Shown one piece after another: positions 29,056 to 38,100 of a stretch of 41,709 bases of DNA. The notes below the pieces were generated by a model. It worked only from the letters and a program-made list of their open reading frames with translations. It searched no databases and had not been told where the DNA came from. Where the stretch lies: positions 1 through 41,709 of the forward strand of contig CBDAQR010000013.1 of NCBI GenBank assembly GCA_965199055.1, written 5' to 3'. Within the stretch, counting starts at the first letter, position 1. Every line of letters starts with the position of its first letter. The position numbers and the translations under genes are program-made. The DNA is from CBDAQR01 sp965199055 (lineage in GTDB: Bacteria > Pseudomonadota > Gammaproteobacteria > Pseudomonadales > Halieaceae).

Positions 29056-30860
29056 CAATAGTATTCATAAATTACAACAAGACCGTGTCCACCAAGCCCA
29101 CCTTGACCACCGGTATCACCATTGATAGTGCTGTCACTCGTATTTGCGCCACCACCACCACCGCCGCCGCCGGGATTGTTACCGCTATAGCCAAACTGGC
29201 TGTTCACGTTTATACTACCTCTCCTCCCGCCAAAACCACCGGCGCCGCCGCCGCCAGCATCACCGCCGCTGCCGCCGTTACCACCATTACTACTAGTACC
29301 GCCAAAGCCGGGTGAACCCGGAAAACCGTCCTGACGGATCAATACGGTCCCCAAACCGCCATTATTTGCACCACCACCACCATCGCCACCAGCACCAGCA
29401 CCAGCAAGACCACCGGTAGTACCACCATCATTGCCACTACCGGTGGTACTACCGGCAATACCACCAGTACCACCACTGGCGCCACCAGTACCACCAGCAC
29501 CGCCATTACCACTGGAAGTACTACCGCCAACAGCATTAGGACCAGCAGGGGTGCCATTACCACCGGGACCAGCACCGTTGGCGTTTGCGAAAAACGAACT
29601 TTCCCTTGGCCCCCCTACACCGATCGTAATTTCACCGGACGGAATATCCGCCGCCATTATCTCGGCGCGCACATAACCACCACCACCACCACCACCACCA
29701 CCACCACCACCGGGAACAATGGCGTTGGTGTTGGTAAACCCGAAACCAGCATTACCACCGCCGCCCCAGATGTCAACGATGAGGCGGACAACTCCGTCTG
29801 GTGCGGTATATGTACCGGAAGTGTAAAATGTTCTGACGTTACCGAGGACGCCGTTGGCCGCCGAACTTGATGGCAAGCGCCGATCCAGTTCAGCAGCCAA
29901 ATTTGCCGGATGAATGGAAAAATTTGTGGCTGTCCCAGCTTCAACCTGTTGTTGGGATGCATACGCTACGGAAATCCCAATGTTCGTATCAAGATCAATG
30001 CCGCCGCCCACAACACCACCACTGGCGTTAAGCGTGTTGATACCAGCCCCAGCATTGATGCGTCTCGTCGCCGGAACATAAGCTTGGCTTAGTTTGTCGG
30101 CAGTCACGGCACCGTCGACGATCTTGGCTTCAGTGACCGCATCATCACCTAGTTTGTCGGCAGTCACGGCACCGTCGACGATCTTGGCTTCAGTGACCGC
30201 ATCATCACCTAGTTTGTCGGCAGTCACGGCACCGTCGACGATCTTGGCTTCAGTGACCGCATCATCACCTAGTTTGTCGACGGTCACGGCACCGTCGACG
30301 ATCTTGGCTTCAGTGACCGCATCATCACCTAGTTTGTCGACGGTCACGGCACCATCGGTGATCTTGGCTTCAGTGACCGCATCATCACCTAGTTTGTCGA
30401 CGGTCACGGCACCATCGGTGATCTTGGCTTCAGTGACCGCATCATCACCTAGTTTGTCGACGGTCACGGCACCATCGGTGATCTTGGCTTCAGTGACCGC
30501 ATCATTAGCGATCTGATCGGTATCGACATAGCCTTCCAGTTCGAACCGCCGGTTTAGTTCGACGCTGAGTCCAGCGGCGTTGATGGCATCAACCTCACTG
30601 GTCCCGTCCCGGATTTCCTGTGTGGTCGCAAAATCAACGCTAAGCGTTCTGTCTTCGGTAAGGTCGCCGCCGCCGCTCAGACCATCACCGGCAATGATCT
30701 CGCGGCCCGTGATGGTATCCCAGAACCGCCGGACGGACGCCATGATGGCCCGCATGGCATTGTTGACGTTCCGTGCGGGAAACCCTTCGGCAATGCTGAT
30801 GCCGTCCACTTCCGTGTTGTCATCGGGAACAGGAGCCCAATCGTCTACATCGCGCGGCAT
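29055..30860 (-). CDS. Tail fibre with 20-residue repeats and Gly-rich tip
   Basis: A 601-residue fibre protein. Residues 1-115 are a virion-binding head (MPRDVDDWAPVPDD, NNAMRAIMASVRRFWD). Residues about 118-258 are seven tandem units of DAVTEAKITDGAVTVDKLGD, a beta-helix-like shaft repeat known in phage fibres. The C-terminal 240 residues are a glycine-rich tip with ten consecutive Gly residues (about residue 395) and repeated GGxGGxGG, ending GLVVIYEYY. Such poly-Gly tips act as receptor-binding sandwiches in known phage adhesins; that function is by analogy. It starts 2 bp after the previous gene. Confidence 0.85.
   Translation of the reverse strand: MPRDVDDWAPVPDDNTEVDGISIAEGFPARNVNNAMRAIMASVRRFWDTITGREIIAGDGLSGGGDLTEDRTLSVDFATTQEIRDGTSEVDAINAAGLSVELNRRFELEGYVDTDQIANDAVTEAKITDGAVTVDKLGDDAVTEAKITDGAVTVDKLGDDAVTEAKITDGAVTVDKLGDDAVTEAKIVDGAVTVDKLGDDAVTEAKIVDGAVTADKLGDDAVTEAKIVDGAVTADKLGDDAVTEAKIVDGAVTADKLSQAYVPATRRINAGAGINTLNASGGVVGGGIDLDTNIGISVAYASQQQVEAGTATNFSIHPANLAAELDRRLPSSSAANGVLGNVRTFYTSGTYTAPDGVVRLIVDIWGGGGNAGFGFTNTNAIVPGGGGGGGGGGGGYVRAEIMAADIPSGEITIGVGGPRESSFFANANGAGPGGNGTPAGPNAVGGSTSSGNGGAGGTGGASGGTGGIAGSTTGSGNDGGTTGGLAGAGAGGDGGGGANNGGLGTVLIRQDGFPGSPGFGGTSSNGGNGGSGGDAGGGGAGGFGGRRGSINVNSQFGYSGNNPGGGGGGGGANTSDSTINGDTGGQGGLGGHGLVVIYEYY
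30091..30510 (-). repeat. 60-bp tandem repeats (20 residues) x7 in fibre shaft
   Basis: Seven consecutive 60-bp units with only a few differences. Two variant types are grouped: GTCGGCAGT/GTCGACGGT and CGTCGACG/CATCGGTG. The grouping shows ordered duplication. The same unit is found once in the early acidic gene at about 15286-15318. Confidence 0.95.
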
Positions 30861-30861
30861 A

Positions 30862-31290
30862 TCAATTCAATCTTCCACGAATTTCTTCACCAAGACTCCA
30901 ACCGATGGTCGTTCCAACAACAGTATTGCGCCACCACAGGGAACGACCAGCCTGAATGATATACGGTCGGTCAGAACTGAACGGATGCGCAAATTCCAAT
31001 GAAGGAATCAAATATCTCAATTGCCGTGATGTTGGGGTCGTTTCACCCGCAATTTCTGCAAAGTCGATTGTACCCTGATTACTTGCTCTTCTGTGAAGAC
31101 CCAAGTTGAGAATCAAAACATCGGTTTCGCTGACAGGAAACAAAATCCCCCAATCGTCAGGAATAATGCGCATCGGTACAGGTCGATAAATCCGTAGCGG
31201 AGACTCCGGAACAACGTCCTGTGTGATGCGCTGCGATTGTGCGCTGATGAACTGGCCGCCGGGAGACCTGTTGTTGGTCATGTCGTTCAT
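30862..31290 (-). CDS. Tail/neck protein of unknown role, 142 aa
   Basis: The ATG at 31290 overlaps the previous stop as ATGA, so the longer frame to 31344 is rejected. The 142-residue protein has FPVSETDVLILNLGLHRR and SLEFAHPFSSDRPYIIQAG, and ends in WWRNTVVGTTIGWSLGEEIRG. No family was recognised. Its place between the gp10-like protein and the fibre gene suggests that it attaches the fibre to the tail hub. That is an inference from order. Confidence 0.6.
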   Translation of the reverse strand: MNDMTNNRSPGGQFISAQSQRITQDVVPESPLRIYRPVPMRIIPDDWGILFPVSETDVLILNLGLHRRASNQGTIDFAEIAGETTPTSRQLRYLIPSLEFAHPFSSDRPYIIQAGRSLWWRNTVVGTTIGWSLGEEIRGRLN

Positions 31291-32777
31291 CAGCGTATCC
31301 CCGCGACCTGATAATTGACTTGCACACCTTGCGCATCGGACCATGTCGATCCCGCCGGTTGCTGGATGCGGATACGGGCACGCTTGCCCTCTCCACGCAC
31401 CGGACTGAACCCGCTGACACCCGCACCGGCTAACAGACTTGCCGTCTCCCTGCCGAGGTTATCCTGTATCACAAGACTGCTCTGTGCGCTCCACGAACTG
31501 TCGTCGATCACCGGATACACTTCGTCGATGAATACCCTTTGCGCCGGGGCTGGTTCGAATTCCCCTGTTTCCCAGTTTGCCTGCAAGGACGTACCGTTAA
31601 GCTGAAACAATCTCGAATGCGTCGTTCCATCTTCGCGCCAAAGCGAAGTGATCAGGTTCTGCGCGCGAAATTCCGATGAGTCCAGCGACGTACTGGCCAA
31701 TGGTTCATCATCCAGCGACATGCTGCCCAACGGATCCTGATCAAGCGACGCATTTTCCGCGATGGTTGCGGACACGGGCGACAGGAAGATGTGATCCAAC
31801 GTGGACCAGCGATCATAAAGCCACGAATAGACAAGGCACCGGTTGAACGGTCCCGTTTGAGTCTTGAATGTCCAGATAATGGAACGATTGGAAAAATCCA
31901 CGATGGCTTGCGTGGACGGCAATTCCGCCTGATCGACGGTATCGAAGAACCACTGGTTGATCCGCTCATTGCCGATCGGGAAGAACTCCGAACCGTTCGA
32001 GACAAAAAACCCGTCCTGCGCAAGGAAATAGACCAAATAGCCCACCTCCGCGATGGCCAGTGGCGCCAGAAGCCCGCGCTGTTCGGAGATGGGATCAATG
32101 CGCCACGTGGTAGGCGGGCCGATATAGGTGATCCGTTGAATGGCGCGTTCCTGAAAGATCAGCGCATACCGGCCACCGGTGATCGCCTGCACACGTCCAA
32201 ATTGCGTCGGCAGGGTAGCCGTACCGGCCTGACTGAGGCGATCGGGGGTCCAGGATGCGGTCGGGTTGTTGAAACTACTCCATGCGATCTGCGACGGGTT
32301 GTTTGCCGCATTGCCGAGGATGAGAAATTCGCTGACGCGTCCGATCCGGCTCATGCGGGGTGGATCCCCAGGCAGGTCCAGCCACTCCATGGCGTTGTTG
32401 ATGTCCGCCAGATATTTCGGTGAATTGCCCGAGGCTGTTCCAATCACCAGATTGTTGAACTGTTCGAACTGCCAGCTCTCAGACGATGGAAATTCCGTAA
32501 TCGGCGGGTGAACTTGCATCACTTGACCGGTATCGTTGATCAGGAACAGGAAATTCGTCCCGCCACCGGCCGTCACCGACACGCCTTCGGCATTGAAAAA
32601 CTGTTGTGATGACAGAACACGACCCTCGACGCGAATATCCGTCGATGTCGCCGACGCGGACGGACCATAGGACCCGCCGGCGTGCGGACGGCAATTGTTC
32701 GCCACGATGCATCCCGGATTATTAAAATCCGGCTGTGAAGGCAGGAAATCGCCGAAGGGTATGTTTACGCGCGGCAT
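31290..32777 (-). CDS. P22 gp10-like tail hub / DNA stabilisation protein
   Basis: A 495-residue protein starting MPRVNIPFGDFLPSQ, with SSEFR-type beta strands throughout and the typical stretches FNNLVIGTASGNSPKYL, EWLDLPGDPPRMSRIGRV and QERAIQRITYIGPPTTWRI. P22 gp10 closes the portal after packaging and forms the tail hub for the fibres. Length and beta-propeller-like repeats (IAWSSFNNPTASW, FFVSNGSEFFPIGNERI) agree. The start follows the adaptor gene with 1 bp between them. Confidence 0.82.
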   Translation of the reverse strand: MPRVNIPFGDFLPSQPDFNNPGCIVANNCRPHAGGSYGPSASATSTDIRVEGRVLSSQQFFNAEGVSVTAGGGTNFLFLINDTGQVMQVHPPITEFPSSESWQFEQFNNLVIGTASGNSPKYLADINNAMEWLDLPGDPPRMSRIGRVSEFLILGNAANNPSQIAWSSFNNPTASWTPDRLSQAGTATLPTQFGRVQAITGGRYALIFQERAIQRITYIGPPTTWRIDPISEQRGLLAPLAIAEVGYLVYFLAQDGFFVSNGSEFFPIGNERINQWFFDTVDQAELPSTQAIVDFSNRSIIWTFKTQTGPFNRCLVYSWLYDRWSTLDHIFLSPVSATIAENASLDQDPLGSMSLDDEPLASTSLDSSEFRAQNLITSLWREDGTTHSRLFQLNGTSLQANWETGEFEPAPAQRVFIDEVYPVIDDSSWSAQSSLVIQDNLGRETASLLAGAGVSGFSPVRGEGKRARIRIQQPAGSTWSDAQGVQVNYQVAGIR

Positions 32778-32778
32778 A

Positions 32779-33486
32779 TCACATATGCGGCCTTAACCGC
32801 TTGGCCGAGGTCTGCGCCGACCGTTCGGACATGAAATTCTGATACAGATCATTCTCAAGGCTCTTGAAGCTTTGCGCCCATTCGTTGTTACGCAGATATT
32901 TGGCACAGATGGCCGCCGCCGCACGGGTTTCGATCATCTCGCGGTTGTGCCGGAACCACACGCTATCGTCGGTATCCTGTTGCGGTACAACCGGGCGTAC
33001 GACGCCAGACCAGTAGAGCGGGTATTCCTCCGATGGTGTGGGCCAGATGCCGATCGAACCGGCATACTTGGTATAAAGCTCCGGCTGGCCTTGGGGGACC
33101 GATCCTTCGAACAATCGCTCGAAATGCCGGTAGGCAATCTCTTCCAGCGGTTCATTGAGACCGGAACGACCGGGGTTCTCGCGCATGTAGTGCAACGTGA
33201 CGATGTTCTGAACCGATAGGTTGGTTCGGATCTGACGAGGGCTTGCCCTGACCTGAAAGCCTTCGGCGTCTTCAACGGTCACGGTGTTGTACCAATACAC
33301 ACCCGCTTGCGTGTTTAGCGTACCACCACGCAATTCGGTCAGGTGAGACGGTAAACGATTGTAGTAGGTGATTGCGTTCCTGATTTCCGTCTTGATCGGA
33401 TCTTCAAGATCGACAATCTCCGTCTGGTCCACGTTTACCCGCCCCAACTGATTTGCAACGTTGAAGGCTGTAATTTCCAGTGTCAT
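32779..33486 (-). CDS. Portal-tail adaptor, P22 gp4-like
   Basis: A 235-residue protein starting MTLEITAFNVANQLGRVNVD, followed by IKTEIRNAITYYNRLP and a beta segment with YWYNTVTVEDAEGF, and a helical end (EMIETRAAAAICAKYLRN). This helix-strand-helix order matches the podovirus gp4-type adaptor family, which joins the portal ring to the tail hub. It sits immediately before the gp10-like gene, as expected for the tail assembly set. Confidence 0.75.
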   Translation of the reverse strand: MTLEITAFNVANQLGRVNVDQTEIVDLEDPIKTEIRNAITYYNRLPSHLTELRGGTLNTQAGVYWYNTVTVEDAEGFQVRASPRQIRTNLSVQNIVTLHYMRENPGRSGLNEPLEEIAYRHFERLFEGSVPQGQPELYTKYAGSIGIWPTPSEEYPLYWSGVVRPVVPQQDTDDSVWFRHNREMIETRAAAAICAKYLRNNEWAQSFKSLENDLYQNFMSERSAQTSAKRLRPHM

Positions 33487-33506
33487 TCGTCATCACACGC
33501 GATGTG

Positions 33507-33668
33507 TCAGTAGCCCTTCTTCATGCCCATGCGGCGGCCGCGGCCCATGCCTTTCTTCTTGCCGGACATACCGCTGCTACCACCCATACCCTTCTTGACG
33601 CCGCCCATGGTTTTGACGACCTCCTTGGGGGCCATGGAGTTCATCTGCTTTCCGCTTCCTTTCGGCAT
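33507..33668 (-). CDS. Small basic Gly/Met/Lys-rich protein, 53 aa
   Basis: The ATG at 33668 is preceded by AAAGGAGACTGAGCA, a strong ribosome-binding site. The 53-residue product is composed almost wholly of Gly, Met, Lys, Ser and Arg (MGGVKKGMGG, GKKKGMGRGRRMGMKKGY). Such short basic proteins may bind DNA in the capsid or neck. No family was recognised. A 12-codon frame (33672-33710) overlaps its ribosome-binding site and ends 3 bp before its start, which could couple it to the broken lysozyme gene upstream. Confidence 0.65.
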   Translation of the reverse strand: MPKGSGKQMNSMAPKEVVKTMGGVKKGMGGSSGMSGKKKGMGRGRRMGMKKGY

Positions 33669-33706
33669 TGCTCAGTCTCCTTTGTTTGAGCTCATCGGAT
33701 TGTACC

Positions 33707-33846
33707 TCATTTGAAATTCCACACCAACCCCATCATGCCGACGACAAACCCGCCGCCGACCAGCCGTGCAGCCCACTGGCGGGTTTGTTCACATAGCCGC
33801 CCTCACGGGTGACGATTTCTTCAGCGATGTCACGAACGGCTTTCAT
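33707..33846 (-). pseudogene. Remnant of a GH108-type endolysin, deleted and frameshifted
   Basis: From the ATG at 33846 (GGATAGG upstream) the product is MKAVRDIAEEIVTREGGYVNKPA, written here in two parts: the opening helix MKAVRDIAEEIV and TREGGYVNKPA, which is the catalytic-Glu motif of GH108 muramidases. The expected GGxTxYGIT region is missing. The frame ends at 33733, but the -1 frame continues QWAARLVGGGFVVGMMGL as a membrane helix and stops at 33707 with an ATGA overlap. So the front and the back of a lysozyme-like gene remain, in different frames. No standard slippery heptamer is seen. Confidence 0.6.
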
Positions 33847-33853
33847 TGAAGAC

Positions 33854-34681
33854 CTATCCAATCGACTGAAAGTCACTGTCGAACATCGTGGCGGTTCCGA
33901 ACTCACCATCGACGTAGACATAGGCCGCGTCCGGGATTTCTTCGCGGCTGAACGATTGCGCACTGACAAATCTCGTAGCGCCGTCATCGCCCCATGCGGT
34001 CTTGGTGCCTGGCTCAAAGTTGACGCGCAGATATTCGACATCCAGCAATTGCACCCAGCCCTTGGTGTCGGCATCGACATTGAGGTGCACGGCGTCATAG
34101 CCATCAAGTCCGTTGATCCGTGAGCCGCTTGGTAGGTCGGGAAATCGGATAGACTCATCGATCTCCACCAGGTTGATGTTGAAGTCCGCTTGCTCGAACA
34201 CATCCTGCACGAACACATCGTCGCCTTCTGTGCCCCGAACAAATTCTCGCTGTTCGCGCGTCAGCTGTTCATGAGTGTAGGCGTCAACACCGTCGCGGAT
34301 GAACGCATCGTCTTCAAACGCCAGCATCATCTCCGTAGCTGGCAGTGCGTCCCACGCTTCGTCGAGTGTTAAATTCGGTGTTGGTTGCACTGGCTGTATC
34401 TCGGGTAGCGCGTCATCCGGCTCGATTACCTGCACTGGCTCCGGATCTGGCTGTACCGGCTCTGTCTCGGGTAGCACGTCATCCGGCTCGATTACCTGCA
34501 CTGACTCCGGATCTGGCTGTACTGGCTCTGTCTCGGGCGGAACGTCTTGATCCGGTCTCGAAGCCATCGCAACAAGTTGATCTTCCAGCCGCGCATTTTC
34601 TGCGCGTAATTCGGCCATCTGCTCACGCAAAGCATTGATCTCTTTACGCAATTGCTGAATTAGCAGTAGCAGTTCATCCAT
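33854..34681 (-). CDS. Coiled-coil protein with Asp/Gly-rich C-terminal domain
   Basis: The ATG at 34681 follows AAAGGGGGATGTGACC. The 275-residue protein has a clear N-terminal coiled coil (MDELLLLIQQLRKEINAL and ENARLEDQL), then a Pro/Glu linker with 22-residue repeats, then VRGTEGDDVF and GSRINGLDGYDAVHLNVD, which resemble calcium-binding RTX-type Gly/Asp repeats but are too few for a sure call. It might be an attached virion or secreted adhesin. It sits between a membrane coiled-coil protein and the lysozyme remnant. Function unknown. Confidence 0.65.
   Translation of the reverse strand: MDELLLLIQQLRKEINALREQMAELRAENARLEDQLVAMASRPDQDVPPETEPVQPDPESVQVIEPDDVLPETEPVQPDPEPVQVIEPDDALPEIQPVQPTPNLTLDEAWDALPATEMMLAFEDDAFIRDGVDAYTHEQLTREQREFVRGTEGDDVFVQDVFEQADFNINLVEIDESIRFPDLPSGSRINGLDGYDAVHLNVDADTKGWVQLLDVEYLRVNFEPGTKTAWGDDGATRFVSAQSFSREEIPDAAYVYVDGEFGTATMFDSDFQSIG
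34397..34545 (-). repeat. 66-bp coding repeats in the Pro/Glu linker
   Basis: About 2.3 units of 66 bp, with TCTCGGGTAG at 34399 and 34465 and a third TCTCGGGCGG at 34531. They encode EPVQPDPEPVQVIEPDD and related residues. The array lies between a coiled coil and the C-terminal domain. Confidence 0.85.
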
Positions 34682-34708
34682 GGTCACATCCCCCTTTGAT
34701 TACACGTG

Positions 34709-35032
34709 TCATTTTGAAAAATACAGCGCTCCCATGACGCCCGCGATCACTGCGCTGATAACTGCTCTGGCTACCCATTGCCGCGTTCCTTCGAGGCTGG
34801 ACACGCGCTTTTCATGACCATTGATTTCGGCAAGCCGTTTGTCAATCTTGGGGAGCAGTTCCAGCTTTACCTCTATCTTCCCCAAGTCCTTGTGAATTTC
34901 CTCCAGCCGGACATCACCACGCGCAAGGCGATTTTCCGTGTCTCTCATACGCCCATCCATGGTGTCGATCACTGCTTCCATCCGCTCGACACGCGGTCCT
35001 AGATGCGGTGTGATAGATTTATCATCAGGCAT
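34709..35032 (-). CDS. Coiled-coil plus membrane-anchor protein (XhlA/holin-like)
   Basis: A 107-residue protein. Residues 1-80 form heptad-type helices (HLGPRVERMEAVIDTMDG, ILKIDKRLAEI-like region) and the C-terminal end is one transmembrane helix (WVARAVISAVIAGVMGALYF). This layout is that of XhlA-like or spanin-like lysis proteins. It begins inside the preceding 35-residue membrane protein gene, overlapping by 8 bp. With the lysozyme remnant it suggests an older or second lysis cassette within the virion genes. Confidence 0.65.
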   Translation of the reverse strand: MPDDKSITPHLGPRVERMEAVIDTMDGRMRDTENRLARGDVRLEEIHKDLGKIEVKLELLPKIDKRLAEINGHEKRVSSLEGTRQWVARAVISAVIAGVMGALYFSK

Positions 35033-35132
35033 TAGTACCTACTCCCCGTATCAGTCGCTCCAAAGTGGTGGCAGTAATGACGATTGTGAAAAAGGTGCCC
35101 TGAACAAGGCCGTGGTCAAGATATTTGTGCAT
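35025..35132 (-). CDS. 35-residue membrane protein
   Basis: The ATG overlaps the stop of the 1091-residue fibre gene (TAATG) and the frame overlaps the next gene by 8 bp. The product MHKYLDHGLVQGTFFTIV continues into a short membrane-spanning stretch ending LERLIRGVG. Coupling on both sides and clear hydrophobic character support a real gene. It may be a holin-like or spanin-like partner. Confidence 0.5.
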   Translation of the reverse strand: MHKYLDHGLVQGTFFTIVITATTLERLIRGVGTNA

Positions 35133-38100
35133 TACGCGGGATCTCCGTAGAGATAGAAATTGCCTGCGGAATAGTTGCCAGACGACATACTTAATCTAGC
35201 TTGGCTATATGCTGTATTGTTTGATATTATACCACGACAAAGAGTCGGTATCATCAAATTAGAGGGGGTTAAATGCGCTATACTTGTAACAATTGCAGCA
35301 GAGCGAGAATTAGTCGTTTTGGTGCCTAGTATTCTTATCTCTGTTTCAAGAGCGCCACCCTCAAAATTAACTATACGAATTGCCCCAAAACTTGTGTTGT
35401 TCGAAGGGGTAGTAGAATTATTGAACACACTTTCGCGATAAAACTGATAAGCGCTACCGGTAACAAAAGTGCCGTTGTTGCCAAACTGCAAATCAATACT
35501 TTGCCCTTGTGGCCCATTCAGGCCTTCTCCAATAATCGTAAAACTGCGAAAACCATCCGGCAGATCAAAGGTAACACTCGATTGGCCTGTGGCAGCCATG
35601 CTTGCAAGCAATTGCGTTGAACGAGGTATATCCACGCTCACCGGCTGCGGGACCATGACCTCCCAATCTTGCCCGCGGACAATCAGGTCGTACTTGCCCT
35701 CCGCCGCGATCTCGTACATCGCTTCGCCATTGACGGTGACATTACCGTCGTCGCTAGAAATGGTGAGCGTGTTTGAGCCGACTTTGTGAACGCACAGCCG
35801 GTCGCCATCCTCGGCAATGTCGGCGTGGAGAATGAGCATGGAACCGGACGTACGCAGAACGCCGTTGCGGTAGCCGGGCCAGTTGTCCACGGTCAGCGTG
35901 GTGTCGCCGGTGGTCTCGTTGTAGTTCGGAACGATCTTGTCGTTGGGGACCGGAGTGTCCGGGTTGGCTTCGAGTGCGAAGTCTTCGACAGCTGATAGGT
36001 CTGTAACACCACCGCTTTCAGGGACTTCCACGCGTTCCCAATCGTCGGGTGAAGAGCCGATCGTATCGCGGATTGCGCGATAGAAATAGTTACCGTCCAG
36101 CGCTCGTCCGTCCACCGTGCCGGGATTGCCGGCGGCTTGAACAAGTTCGTTTTCCAGCGCACCTGGAAAAGTGTCAAAATCAGCAAAAACTGTATTGGGT
36201 TGCGCAATAGTTCCCAGAAAACGATTGTAGCGCAATAGTTTGGATGAGCTTACACGCGTGTTATCAGCGACACGTGCGAACGGTTCAATATCCTCTTCCA
36301 GTGCCAGTTTTTCAGAGTCGGCCTCAAACTCAGCTTCCAGTTCGAGAAACGGTTGCGCCAACCCATGGTCGCCAAATCCTGCAAGGCAATGCATGAATTG
36401 ACCATTTGTCGCGTTGTCAATCTGGAACTCAATTCGATACGTGCGCCCCGCCCGCAAAATGGCGTCAATTCCTCCAAGTGTTTGCCGAATGGGAACGTTT
36501 GAAAAATCAGCAGCGTTGTGAACGAACAGATTTTCAAACGTGTTCCCCAGCATGTTTGCGAAACCATTGTCGGGGCTTTCGACAACGGTTTCACCGGTTT
36601 CGTCGTCTACGATACGGGTGGCTATATTGACGGAATCACCGCCTGATGCGTTGCGAGAGATGCGAAACCTGACGTGAATTACACGTTCTGTTTCAGTCGG
36701 CGTGTAATCGTAGCGAAAATTTGAATTGTTAACGAGGCTGAATATGGTGCTGAAATTAGGCTGGACCTCAAGTATTTCAGACTCGGCTGGTCGGTCGATG
36801 AACAAGGCGTCCCGACCACCTACCGGATCGGGCGCAATGGACAATTCGGTGAGACGCTCAGTGGGTATGTCACTCAATCGCGCCAGTTCGATAGTTTCAA
36901 GCGTATGGGCAAGCGTGGCGAAATAGAGATTGCGCTGCCCGTCACTACCCACTGGTCCCTGCCAGCGCAATTGCCCACCATCTGCACGGACACGGACGCG
37001 ATAGGTCGTGTTGGCCGCGACGACAAACGGATGTTCGGTGGCAATGGTAAAGTCACCGACACCAGCCGTCAGTGTCGTCCCGCCTTCGCCGGAAAACCAG
37101 GCCTCGGCGCTTGGGAAATAGGCAATTGTTTCGCCGTCCGGGTTTTCGATCCGACCACGCAGGTTCGTAATGACGCTGTTCGGTCGCCGGAACCGGACAT
37201 CAAATCCTCGAAGATCATCCGTCGGCGTCCAGTCGAAGAATTCTTCCGATGCGTCCAGGAACGTAATAACGTTGGTATTGCCTGCATTGACGACTAGTTC
37301 AGCAGGTGTCTCCGTGCTGCCAAGATATGTCGGACGTGGGGTAGGTCCGTCCGACACAGGGAGAACGGCCGGACGGACCTCAAGCGCTCTATTCGCCGCA
37401 TCTTCGAAGAGCGCAAGATCATCGTTCGCATCGGCAAGCGTGATCCGTTCAGCGATCTGCCGCAGGATGCCGAAGTCAGGATTGCCCGATGTTTCGTCGA
37501 TGGTGATGGTGCCGGAGTCGGCAAGCAACTCGAACCGTTGTGAGCGTGTGATCGGTGCATAGAGCGGACTATCGCCGAGGTCGATTTCCGTAACACCTGC
37601 CGCGTGGTCGCTGCCGCCTTCACCGGTCAAGAACGCCATATTATCGGGATAGGTCCAGACGGTCTGTTCATTGTCTTCGTCGGTGGTGTCGATCAACCGG
37701 ATGCGCAGGTTCGTGACGGCGGACGCGAAGTTGAACCGCAAACCCCACACGCGACCGGTGAAATTGGCGTTCCAATCGAACGAACGCTCGTTGACCGGGA
37801 CCTGATCGGCAGTTGTGACAGTGAAGATGTCGGTATAAGCGGACTCAGTAGCCTGATAGCGGAGCCGTGATGCGGGTGTGGACGCGCTGGCGCGGTCGGA
37901 CTGGTAGTCTACAATTTCGAAACGCTCACCAGTCGCACGGTTCTTGATGTTGATGAAGCTGCCAACGCTGCACAAGCGAGCGATGTTGCCGATATCAAGC
38001 GCATCCTGTTGAAACTGCGTACCGGACGGGAAGACAATGTTGTCTTCGACAATGGACGACGGGGCTGCCTGCGCCGTACCATCTTCGCCAATAAAGAGCA

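Noticed and set aside
33733..34242. A 169-codon ORF ending with the lysozyme-like motif
   Set aside because: Only its last 37 codons, from the ATG at 33846, look real; the upstream part is an out-of-frame reading of the coiled-coil protein gene.
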